Below, in pieces: positions 1 to 5,733 of a stretch of 10,022 nt of DNA. Made by a program: the position numbers and the translations under genes. The notes below the pieces were generated by a model, which saw only the letters and a program-made list of their open reading frames with translations, was not told the DNA's origin and made no database searches. The DNA comes from Methanoregulaceae archaeon (GTDB lineage Archaea > Halobacteriota > Methanomicrobia > Methanomicrobiales > Methanospirillaceae). Numbering within the stretch: the first letter of the stretch is position 1; each line of letters starts with the position of its first letter. The stretch lies in assembly GCA_028679405.1 (NCBI GenBank), contig JAJRBP010000154.1, forward strand, positions 1-10,022, given 5' to 3'.

Positions 1-1163
1 ACCACTGCGCCCTTGTTACCCTCCTGTACAAAAACGGGTACGACGGTCCGGTATACAGCACCCCGCCCACAAGGGATCTTTCGGCGATGCTCCAGCTCGA
101 CTATCTCGACGTGAACCACAAGGAAGACCGGAAGGTGCCGTACAGCTCGAAAGAGGTCCAGACCTATATCCGTCACTCGATTACACTGAACTACGGCAAT
201 GTCACGGATATCGCCCCGGACATCAAGCTCACCTTCCACAATGCAGGACACATCCTCGGTTCTGCGATCGCTCATTTCCACATCGGCGACGGCCTGTACA
301 ACATCGCGTTCACCGGAGATTTCAACTACAGCAAGAGTCGCCTCTTCAACCCCGCGACGAACTCGTTTCCCAGACTTGAAGCGCTCTTCATGGAGAGCAC
401 GTACGGCGGCAGCAACGACATCCAGCCTGCCCGTGCGGATGCAGAGGAGAAACTCTACGAAACAGTGAATGTCGTGCTCTCGCGTGGCGGGAAAGTCATC
501 ATCCCGGCGTTCTCTGTCGGCAGGTCCCAGGAGGTAATGCTCGCACTCGAGGAAGGGATGCGGAAGCAAAAAATCCCGGAAGTAAAAATTTACCTCGACG
601 GAATGATCCGCGAGGCCACGGCAATACACACGACGTACCCTGAATACTTAAACAGCGACCTCCGGAACCAGATCTTCAAGGAAGGAATGAACCCCTTCCT
701 GGCACCGTGTTTCGTTGCGGTCGACTCGAACGATGTCCGCGAGCGGGTATATGCGGGAGACCCCTGCGTCGTGATCACCACGAGCGGGATGCTCAACGGC
801 GGGCCGGTCATGGACTACCTCACGAACCTGGCTGCCGACGAGAGAAATGCACTGGTATTCGTCGGCTACCAGGCAGAGGGTACCCTGGGGCGGAGGATCC
901 AGAAGGGCTGGCGGGAGGTTCCCCTCGGTCGCCGCGAGACGATCGTCATCAACCTCGAGATCGTCACGATCGACGGATTCTCAGGACACTCTGACCGGAG
1001 ACAGCTGGTGAATTACGTCGGACAGGTCCAGCCGCGGCCCGAGAAGATCTTCACGATACACGGGGACGAGAACAATACCATAGACCTTGCGAGTTCGCTT
1101 TACAAGAGGTACCATATCCAGACCCACTCTCCCATGAACCTCGAGACCTACCGGATGGTCTGA
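1..1163 (+). CDS. fttA: aCPSF1/FttA beta-CASP ribonuclease, C-terminal part (5' truncated by window)
   Basis: Archaeal CPSF73-like nuclease, known as the factor that cleaves nascent RNA and terminates transcription. The frame is open from base 1. The first codons read (D)-H-C-A-L-V, which is the end of the metallo-beta-lactamase HxHxDH motif, so the N-terminal KH domains and the first part of the nuclease fold lie upstream. Visible in order: the metal-binding His in [11 protein letters not shown], the Asp in FTGDFNY, beta-CASP motif A Glu in MESTYGG, a serine-rich cleft segment around [10 protein letters not shown], motif B His in FSGHSDR, motif C His in IHGDENN, and a C-terminus ending MNLETYRMV, the type of tail involved in dimerisation in this family. 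About 387 codons are present of a usual 630-640. All catalytic positions in view are intact. An MFS gene follows 22 nt after the stop. The family call is firm; the symbol follows archaeal usage. Confidence 0.93.
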   Translation, partial: HCALVTLLYKNGYDGPVYSTPPTRDLSAMLQLDYLDVNHKEDRKVPYSSKEVQTYIRHSITLNYGNVTDIAPDIKLTFHNAGHILGSAIAHFHIGDGLYNIAFTGDFNYSKSRLFNPATNSFPRLEALFMESTYGGSNDIQPARADAEEKLYETVNVVLSRGGKVIIPAFSVGRSQEVMLALEEGMRKQKIPEVKIYLDGMIREATAIHTTYPEYLNSDLRNQIFKEGMNPFLAPCFVAVDSNDVRERVYAGDPCVVITTSGMLNGGPVMDYLTNLAADERNALVFVGYQAEGTLGRRIQKGWREVPLGRRETIVINLEIVTIDGFSGHSDRRQLVNYVGQVQPRPEKIFTIHGDENNTIDLASSLYKRYHIQTHSPMNLETYRMV

Positions 1164-1185
1164 CGGAGAGGGCTCCGGAGGGCAG

Positions 1186-2355
1186 ATGCGCGAAGATATC
1201 GTCCTGTATTTCGGTGTCTTCGGTTTAATGGCCCTCTCGAATGCGATAGTCCCGGTCCTCCCCCTGATAGCGGCCGGACCTGCCGTCCAGGGGATTATCT
1301 ATTCGGCTTATTTCCTCGGCGCCCTCGTTTCCACCCTTCCCACAGGCCTCCTTTGCGACCGCTTCGGAGAGACTTTTTTTATCCGGAGCGGTCTCCTCCT
1401 CACAGTCCTTTCAGGGATCTTTCTGCTGATGGCGTCTTCATCGCCATTTTCTCTTGTCATCGCACGGGTTATCGAGGGGATCGGAGCGGGACTGCTCGTT
1501 GCGTCCGCACTCTCCTGGCTGAACAGGCAGCCGGACCATCAGAAGATGACCGGTTATTTCATGGCCCTGCTCAATGCCGGACTCGTTATCGGCCTCATCG
1601 GAGGCGGGGGAGTCGCGTCCATCGTGGGGGTGCCGGATGCAGGACTCATGCTTTTCTTGATCCTGACCGCCATTCCATTCCTGGCGAGCCTGCTCCCGGG
1701 AGGTGCCAAGGGCAGCGTGCTTCGGTCCGGAAGGAATATGCGGGAATCCCCGGACCGGTTGTCGGCCGCATGGAACATCAGGAATGAAATCGGCCGGGTC
1801 GGGGGGGTCTTCTCTAGGTTTTTCTGGCTCTGGTTTTCAGCACTCGTCCTTATCGGGTGCACCGGTGTGTTGAGCGCACTCTACCCTGAGCTCTCAGGGG
1901 AGCCGCCCCATATAGCCGGTCTCCAAATTGCAGCGATGAGCGTGAGTACCATTGTCACCATACTCATCGTCGCCCGGGTCACGCTGCCCCCGGTAAGGAC
2001 TCTGCAGGTTTGTGCCGTCCTGATGGCCGGATCGGTCCTTTTCACGTATTACAGTCCATGGGGATTCGTCATTGCGGGGGCTGTCGCAGGAGTCGTGATG
2101 ATCGCCCAGCTTGCGTACCTTGCCCAACAGACCGGGCAGCAGCAGGGGCTCCTCATGGGTCTGTTCAACACGGCCAGTTATGGAGGTATGACGCTGCTTC
2201 CCTTTCTTGCCGGCCTAATCGCCGGGTCGGCATTCTTCGCGGAGCCATTCATGATGGCATTTCTCTTCACGGCAGTTCTCGCGGTCCTGGTTGCGGTTAC
2301 CGTCGGCCGGTGCGGATGCGATCATGGAATTGATCCGGGCACGATGCAGACCTGA
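1186..2355 (+). CDS. Major facilitator superfamily (MFS) transporter
   Basis: A 389-residue integral membrane protein of MFS length, expected to have 12 helices in two six-helix halves. MFS motif A is visible in the loop after TM2 as GLLCDRFGET (about residues 54-63), followed by TM3 and a TM4 with ARVIEGIGAG, which fits motif B. A long polar loop rich in Arg and Ser (about residues 175-205) separates the halves, and the C-terminal half is again almost wholly hydrophobic. The substrate cannot be read from the sequence; drug or metabolite efflux is the usual guess for this subclass, nothing more. GGAGGG sits only 3 nt before the ATG, which is close, but no better start is apparent. The 22-nt gap after fttA with no T-run suggests co-transcription with fttA. 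It ends before a 273-bp spacer. Confidence 0.85.
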   Translation: MREDIVLYFGVFGLMALSNAIVPVLPLIAAGPAVQGIIYSAYFLGALVSTLPTGLLCDRFGETFFIRSGLLLTVLSGIFLLMASSSPFSLVIARVIEGIGAGLLVASALSWLNRQPDHQKMTGYFMALLNAGLVIGLIGGGGVASIVGVPDAGLMLFLILTAIPFLASLLPGGAKGSVLRSGRNMRESPDRLSAAWNIRNEIGRVGGVFSRFFWLWFSALVLIGCTGVLSALYPELSGEPPHIAGLQIAAMSVSTIVTILIVARVTLPPVRTLQVCAVLMAGSVLFTYYSPWGFVIAGAVAGVVMIAQLAYLAQQTGQQQGLLMGLFNTASYGGMTLLPFLAGLIAGSAFFAEPFMMAFLFTAVLAVLVAVTVGRCGCDHGIDPGTMQT

Positions 2356-2581
2356 ATGATACTCTCTTCATTACCAGGAATGCAATTTCCAAATCATCGG
2401 GTTTGTCGATCCGAAATATTGTCCAGGCATTGTTGCGCCAACGAGGATGCTTTTCATGCGGGTCAGGCGGTCGGTTGATCGTTGCCGCCATTCAGAACTG
2501 TCGCCATGAAGAAAAATAAAAAATGCATTCGAAAGGATCGACAGGGATCTCATCGGGTCATTTTTGTGAAATGTAGGTAGG
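2356..2581. other. Intergenic spacer without a convincing gene
   Basis: This spacer separates the MFS gene from the repeat-protein promoter. It contains a weak hairpin (GGCGG at 2466-2470 with CCGCC at 2485-2489) and an A-rich stretch near 2510-2523. Two short open frames on the minus strand here show no domain-like composition and are not called. Confidence 0.5.
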
Positions 2582-2590
2582 AATAAATAT
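2582..2590 (+). promoter_or_regulatory. TATA box of the repeat-protein gene
   Basis: AATAAATAT is centred 43 nt before the ATG at 2629. Archaeal transcription starts about 25 nt downstream of the TATA centre, near 2612, which leaves a leader of about 17 nt. That leader still contains the GAAGTGAT Shine-Dalgarno at about 2616-2623. Position and composition are seen; the function is inferred. Confidence 0.6.
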
Positions 2591-2628
2591 GCCGACAACC
2601 AGAACCCGTACTAACAGAAGTGATACAC

Positions 2629-3150
2629 ATGAAAGCAGTACATATTGTTGCACTCGTAGCTGTCGTGAGCCTTTTCCTGGTTGGTATCAGCCCGGTAATG
2701 GCAGTAGAAAATCCGTTTCCAAACGCGACCTTCAGTTCGGGGTCGTTCGAAAATTCCTTCCCAAGCGCTAACATAACACTTGCCGATGGCAGTGTCTGGA
2801 CACCAGGCACGTCGCTCGGGTTCAACATCACGCCCCTGACGCCGTCCAGCACGCTGGCAGCATCTGTCATTCTCGCCGACGGGACGAACTGGACTCCGGG
2901 TAATCCCCTCTCGATCAGCACAACGCCCCTGACTCCGTCGAGCACGCTGGCAGCATCCGTCATTCTCGCAGATGGGACGAACTGGACACCGGGTTCTGCG
3001 CTCGGGTTCACCGTGACTCCCCTCACGCCGATCACCCTGGATACATCCTCTATCAGCCTTGCAGATGGAACAAAGTGGACCCCTGGAACATCCCTCATCA
3101 TCCCGACGAGTGTCATTCTCGCAGACGGGACGACCTGGCCGCCGGTCTGA
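2629..3150 (+). CDS. Secreted protein of tandem 31-residue LADGxxWTPG repeats
   Basis: The function is unknown. The protein has 173 residues: a signal peptide (MKAVHIV..., hydrophobic core about residues 4-20, likely cleavage after V-M-A25), a short Asn/Ser/Phe-rich linker, and then five LADGxxW(T/P)P repeats. The Leu codons of the first four LADG motifs begin at 2779, 2872, 2965 and 3058, exactly 93 nt (31 codons) apart. The last begins at 3118, a shortened 20-codon unit. Each unit also holds a TPLTP segment. There is no C-terminal membrane anchor or sorting motif, so it is probably released or attached through the repeats. Start choice: the GTG at 2620 lies inside the GAAGTGAT Shine-Dalgarno, so the ATG at 2629 with a 5-nt spacer is preferred and begins directly at the signal peptide. 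The gene has its own TATA box and terminator T-run. An adhesin or surface-decoration role is only a guess. Confidence 0.8.
   Translation: MKAVHIVALVAVVSLFLVGISPVMAVENPFPNATFSSGSFENSFPSANITLADGSVWTPGTSLGFNITPLTPSSTLAASVILADGTNWTPGNPLSISTTPLTPSSTLAASVILADGTNWTPGSALGFTVTPLTPITLDTSSISLADGTKWTPGTSLIIPTSVILADGTTWPPV
2779..3147 (+). repeat. Tandem 93-bp coding repeats (four full periods plus a short unit)
   Basis: The copies keep frame exactly (period 93 bp, final step 60 bp). The blocks beginning at 2848 and 2941 are nearly identical over more than 40 bases, including the third codon positions, which suggests recent duplication of the second and third units. The outer units are more diverged. No period departs from a multiple of three. 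Confidence 0.85.
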
Positions 3151-3166
3151 AACATCCCCGCCTGCA

Positions 3167-3173
3167 TTTTTTT
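3167..3173 (+). terminator. T7 run, likely terminator of the repeat-protein gene
   Basis: Seven consecutive T residues lie 16 nt after the stop codon. Archaeal RNA polymerase terminates on such oligo-T stretches, aided by FttA. A 6-bp hairpin (GGATGC 3187-3192 with GCATCC 3203-3208) follows; its relevance is unclear. Confidence 0.5.
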
Positions 3174-3376
3174 CATTATGTGAACCGGATGCATGGGAGT
3201 GGGCATCCATTCTGTTAGGGCAGTTGCACGAAAATCCCGGGAACATGATCAGGACCGGTCCTCGCCCGCTCCGGACTTTACATGTGGCAGAAGAGATCGA
3301 ATTCCGGCCGGACCACGTGCGTTCCGGCAGCGGTACCTGCATCTCCCGGCCTGGATGCAAACTCACGATGGAATGC

Positions 3377-3384
3377 TTTATAGG
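3377..3384 (+). promoter_or_regulatory. TATA box of the response-regulator gene
   Basis: TTTATAGG is centred about 46 nt before the ATG at 3427. A start near 3405 would give a leader of roughly 20 nt containing GGGAG (3415-3419), a Shine-Dalgarno 7 nt from the ATG. Confidence 0.6.
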
Positions 3385-3426
3385 TTTGCACCGTGATTAT
3401 ACGACTTCGGAACAGGGAGTTTCGCG

Positions 3427-4605
3427 ATGACGCAGGAGTCCATACTGATCGTTGAGGACGACCCCGTCGTAGCGAAAGTCATCGAAGAAGGTCTTCTCAA
3501 GCTGGGATTCAGGATCTCCGGTTCTGCGACCAACGGCAAGGACGCCTTGTCCATGACAGCCGGAACGAATCCTGACCTCATCCTTATGGACATCAACCTG
3601 AAGGGTCCGATCGACGGGATCGAAACGGCCAGGACGATCAACTCCAGGTATAGAATTCCCATCGTCTATCTTACCGGGTTGTCAGACCAGGCGACACTGT
3701 CAAGGGCACTCGATACCGCTCCGTACGGGTACATTGTGAAACCCTTCGACTTGAACACCCTCTCTATTACGATCAGGCTCGCCCTGAACGAGCGGCGGAT
3801 CAACCGGGAACTGGAGGACAAATGTGTCTGGCTCCAGAATACCGTGCAAGTACTGAATGAAGGGATTATTGTGGTGGATCAGCATTTGAGGGTCATCTTT
3901 GAAAATTCTGCCGCAGAAAAGATGACTGGCCTGGCGAGTCGTGAGGCGTCGATGAAACGGGCCGGGGAGGTGCTTACCTTTCACGATCCTATAAGCGAAA
4001 AACCCTTCAGGTATAACCTTGAACCGGTCCTCCATAACGGGATCATCACGATAACCCAGAGCAACTCCCTGTTGGTCTCAAAAGACGGCGCCCGGACCCT
4101 GATCCGGGACAGTATTGCGATTCCTCTTAAAAACGGGCGGGGGGTAACTACCGGTGCAGCGGTGATTCTCTATCCAAAAGCAGAAGGGGTCCATCCGGGA
4201 ATTAAACCCGACAGTACCATCCGGGGTGGTACCACAACGTTCGACATCACGGCTTTTCATCAGCAAGGGGAACGACAGGGCGAACCGGATTTCCAGAACG
4301 ATCCCGAGAAGTGCTATGACTATGGGAATCACCTCATGGCGGTCAGGAGATATGAGGATGCAATTGCGGCATACAATATGACCATCGCCATCAATAATAT
4401 TCATTACCGGGCATGGTATGCAAAAGGGACAGCACTCGAGAAGCTGGAACGGAACAATGAAGCCCTGGAGGCGTATAACCAGGCCCTTTCAATTCATGGC
4501 ACGAACCCCCATATTCTCCGGGCAAAAGGAAACCTGCTGAAAAAGATGGGCGAGGACGGTGAGGCCGCGAAATGCTTCTCGACCGCGGACCTGTATACGA
4601 AGTGA
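3427..4605 (+). CDS. Response regulator with REC, PAS and TPR domains
   Basis: A 392-residue cytoplasmic signalling protein. The receiver domain (about residues 4-122) has the acidic pair D11/D12, phospho-acceptor D55 in LILMDINL, switch T83 and K105 in YIVKPF, so it should be phosphorylatable. A linker helix leads into a PAS domain (about 136-250: VLNEGIIVVDQHLRVIFENS to a closing strand GAAVILYP), which could sense a ligand or bind a partner. Three tetratricopeptide repeats follow (about 293-325, 326-359, 360-392), typical protein-protein interaction modules. There is no histidine kinase, DNA-binding or cyclase domain, so output is probably through binding by the TPR or PAS part. REC-PAS fusions are common in Methanomicrobiales; the TPR tail is less so. 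No cognate kinase lies in the window. It has its own promoter and ends convergent with tRNA-Thr. Confidence 0.9.
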   Translation: MTQESILIVEDDPVVAKVIEEGLLKLGFRISGSATNGKDALSMTAGTNPDLILMDINLKGPIDGIETARTINSRYRIPIVYLTGLSDQATLSRALDTAPYGYIVKPFDLNTLSITIRLALNERRINRELEDKCVWLQNTVQVLNEGIIVVDQHLRVIFENSAAEKMTGLASREASMKRAGEVLTFHDPISEKPFRYNLEPVLHNGIITITQSNSLLVSKDGARTLIRDSIAIPLKNGRGVTTGAAVILYPKAEGVHPGIKPDSTIRGGTTTFDITAFHQQGERQGEPDFQNDPEKCYDYGNHLMAVRRYEDAIAAYNMTIAINNIHYRAWYAKGTALEKLERNNEALEAYNQALSIHGTNPHILRAKGNLLKKMGEDGEAAKCFSTADLYTK

Positions 4606-4636
4606 ATCTGATACAGGTTTACTCTCTTTAAAATCG

Positions 4637-4647
4637 AAAAAATAAAA
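4637..4647 (-). terminator. T-rich terminator candidate downstream of tRNA-Thr
   Basis: Read on the minus strand this is TTTTATTTTTT, about 40 nt beyond the tRNA 3' end. It sits between the convergent response-regulator gene and tRNA-Thr and fits an archaeal oligo-T terminator. Confidence 0.45.
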
Positions 4648-4686
4648 GCAGAACTGGTAGGGAAGGATTGAAGACTTTTCTAATAG

Positions 4687-4758
4687 AGCCGCTGGAGGGA
4701 TTCGAACCCCCGATCTGCTGATTACGAATCAGCCGCTATACCACTAAGCCACAGCGGC
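4687..4758 (-). tRNA. tRNA-Thr (anticodon CGU)
   Basis: The minus strand folds into a complete cloverleaf. The acceptor stem GCCGCTG pairs with CAGCGGC, followed by discriminator U (base 4687), as in archaeal tRNA-Thr. The D arm has U8 and A14. The anticodon stem GCTGA/TCAGC closes the loop TTCGTAA, giving anticodon CGU, which reads ACG. A 5-nt variable loop is followed by a T arm with TTCGAAT. There is no intron, and no CCA is encoded. Position 37 is A, the site of t6A, which needs TsaC (encoded at 7348-7929). Confidence 0.95.
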
Positions 4759-4784
4759 GCACCCCACAATATTGGAACGCAGAG

Positions 4785-4796
4785 TTAATAAAAATT
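4785..4796 (-). promoter_or_regulatory. TATA box of tRNA-Thr
   Basis: The minus strand reads AATTTTTATTAA, centred about 32 nt before the mature tRNA 5' end. This implies a leader of a few nt to be removed by RNase P. The same T5 run follows a hairpin (4806-4822) downstream of the DUF3467 gene and may also terminate that transcript. Confidence 0.6.
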
Positions 4797-4805
4797 CTCG
4801 GGATG

Positions 4806-4822
4806 AGCAGGCGAAACCTGCT
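4806..4822 (-). terminator. Hairpin 3' of the DUF3467 gene
   Basis: AGCAGG (4806-4811) and CCTGCT (4817-4822) form a perfect 6-bp stem with a 5-nt loop, 5 nt past the DUF3467 stop. On the minus strand a T5 run follows at 4791-4795. Hairpin plus T-run suggests termination or 3'-end protection. Confidence 0.45.
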
Positions 4823-4827
4823 GGTTT

Positions 4828-5115
4828 TCAGGAGTATCCGCGTATTGTCTTGACCGTCTCCTCGCCCTGCTGAGACTTGACCGTGCCGAACTTCGACTCA
4901 AAGTCCGCCATCGTGCGTGTGAGCACCGCGAGGAGATTTTTTGCGTGAGTCGGGGTGATACTCACGATCGCCTTCGCCCGGGCCTGGTTCACGCCAGGTA
5001 TCTGGTGGAGGAACACGAACGTGAATTCGTCTTCTTTGTACGCGATCTGAATCATATTGCTATAAACAGGATCGAGGCCCTGGGGGATGTTGACCGCTAT
5101 CTCATGGGTTGTCAT
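4828..5115 (-). CDS. DUF3467 family protein
   Basis: A small soluble protein of 95 residues with the DUF3467 pattern: an N-terminal beta strand (EIAVNIP), PVYSNMIQIAYKEDEFTFVF (about residues 17-36), a central segment, then ITPTHAKNLLAVLTRTMADFESKFG (about 53-77), where the PxHAK...L...L...FE..FG positions are the family signature. It has no catalytic residues I recognise and no transmembrane segment. The biochemical role of the family is unknown. No Shine-Dalgarno precedes the ATG. A TATA-like AACTATTT (complement of 5141-5148) is centred about 29 nt before it, so the mRNA may be leaderless. Possible regulation comes from a 10-bp inverted repeat around this promoter. tRNA-Thr lies just downstream on the same strand. 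Confidence 0.8.
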   Translation of the reverse strand: MTTHEIAVNIPQGLDPVYSNMIQIAYKEDEFTFVFLHQIPGVNQARAKAIVSITPTHAKNLLAVLTRTMADFESKFGTVKSQQGEETVKTIRGYS

Positions 5116-5132
5116 GACTATCTATCGGATTT

Positions 5133-5178
5133 CCCGGGAGAAATAGTTCGTGATGCGCGTTCCCCGCATTCTCCCGGG
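5133..5178 (-). promoter_or_regulatory. Promoter of the DUF3467 gene with a 10-bp inverted repeat
   Basis: CCCGGGAGAA (5133-5142) and TTCTCCCGGG (5169-5178) are perfect inverted copies, 26 nt apart. The TATA-like AAATAGTT (5141-5148, read as AACTATTT on the minus strand) touches the proximal arm. The arms could be paired operator half-sites for a DNA-looping or dimeric regulator. The repeat is seen; the regulatory role is inferred. Confidence 0.4.
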
Positions 5179-5256
5179 CATTAAAGGGGGGGAGTGTCCG
5201 GAAATCTTTCGGAGAATCTTTATCTGTTAAATGCTTTGAGGTTGAAAAAGAGCCGG

Positions 5257-5317
5257 AACCGCCAATGGATGAACCGGCGGGTGGGATCCTGCCACCACGG
5301 GCATCGTGCCAATTTTT
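5257..5317 (+). other. Hairpin cluster followed by T5 (candidate small RNA or leader/attenuator)
   Basis: Three consecutive stems can be drawn: CCGCC (5259-5263) with GGCGG (5276-5280), GGTGG (5280-5284) with CCACC (5292-5296), and GGCA (5300-5303) with TGCC (5307-5310). They are followed at once by TTTTT (5313-5317). A TATA-like TTTATC lies at 5218-5223. This fits a short structured RNA with a T-run terminator, or a leader of the small ORF at 5392. Alternatively the AATTTTTGTA segment is itself a TATA box for that ORF. No riboswitch class is recognised. Confidence 0.3.
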
Positions 5318-5391
5318 GTATGAGGGTCTCTCCCTTCTTCACAGGGATTCGGAAAAGAATCGTTCCGGATCCTAAAAGGAGGTACATGCGA

Positions 5392-5550
5392 ATGAATTAC
5401 TACAGGAAAGAGATATCGACCGGCTTCCGGAATCAGGTCGTGATACTGAGAGCGAGAAAAGCTCTCATCGCCGCGGCCGGGATTCATTCGGTCACCATGG
5501 TCATGCTCTTCGCATGCCTTGCAGCCCCGCTCTGCGGAATGTACGCATAA
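5392..5550 (+). CDS. Putative 52-residue single-pass membrane peptide
   Basis: I do not recognise this ORF. AGGAGGT (5377-5383) is the strongest Shine-Dalgarno in the window and lies 8 nt before the ATG at 5392. An in-frame ATG at 5386 is only 2 nt away and is less likely. The product starts MNYYRKEIS, has a basic middle (R13, R20, R22, K23), then a hydrophobic run from about residue 24 to the C-terminus (ALIAAAGIHSVTMVMLFACL..., with C42 and C48), consistent with one membrane helix with the basic N-terminal part in the cytoplasm. The same frame continues upstream to a GTG at 5194, but that extension looks unlike protein. A structured stretch follows the stop. The call rests on the ribosome site and the coherent membrane segment; chance remains possible. 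Confidence 0.45.
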   Translation: MNYYRKEISTGFRNQVVILRARKALIAAAGIHSVTMVMLFACLAAPLCGMYA

Positions 5551-5574
5551 TCTGGGCGTTCTGCACATGCCATT

Positions 5575-5634
5575 GGCCGGTGAACCGGAGAACAACCCCG
5601 GTCAGGAACCCGGCCCGGGGGACATTAGTCCCCC
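5575..5634 (+). other. Strongly structured intergenic RNA region
   Basis: A nested stem-loop (outer GGCCGG 5575-5580 with CCGGCC 5610-5615, inner ACCGG 5584-5588 with CCGGT 5598-5602) is followed directly by a perfect 7-bp hairpin (GGGGGAC 5617-5623, loop ATTA, GTCCCCC 5628-5634). It lies between the small ORF and the Cas4-like gene. It could be a 3' end structure, a terminator without a T-run, or part of an uncharacterised RNA. Confidence 0.4.
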
Positions 5635-5695
5635 TATCACAATGGTCAGGGGAGAGGTATTCGCAAAACGAACCATGAGCGATAATTCCGGATCT

Positions 5696-5721
5696 CTTTT
5701 TAGGGACTATTCCAAAATAGT
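5696..5721 (+). promoter_or_regulatory. TATA box and operator-like inverted repeat of the Cas4-like gene
   Basis: CTTTTTAGG (5696-5704) is a TATA candidate centred 34 nt before the ATG at 5734, implying a leader of about 8 nt with no clear Shine-Dalgarno. Immediately downstream, ACTATT (5706-5711) and AATAGT (5716-5721) form a perfect 6-bp inverted repeat with a 4-nt spacer. It lies between TATA and the predicted start site, where a bound repressor would block polymerase. Confidence 0.45.
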
Positions 5722-5733
5722 ATCAGGATTCTT

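Noticed and set aside
2356..2598. Minus-strand frames in the MFS/repeat-protein spacer as a gene or IS remnant
   Set aside because: The translations show no recognisable motif, and no terminal inverted repeats or target duplications are visible.
2620..2628. GTG at 2620 as start of the repeat protein
   Set aside because: It lies inside the GAAGTGAT Shine-Dalgarno, and the ATG at 2629 begins directly at the signal peptide.
2611..3366. Long open frames on the minus strand (218 and 251 codons) across the repeat gene
   Set aside because: The GC-rich 93-bp repeat leaves several frames open. Only the plus-strand frame has a signal peptide, Shine-Dalgarno, TATA box and a following T-run.
5194..5550. 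118-codon frame beginning at GTG 5194
   Set aside because: The upstream half has no protein-like pattern and the purine run abuts the GTG with no spacing. Only the part after the Shine-Dalgarno at 5377-5383 is kept.
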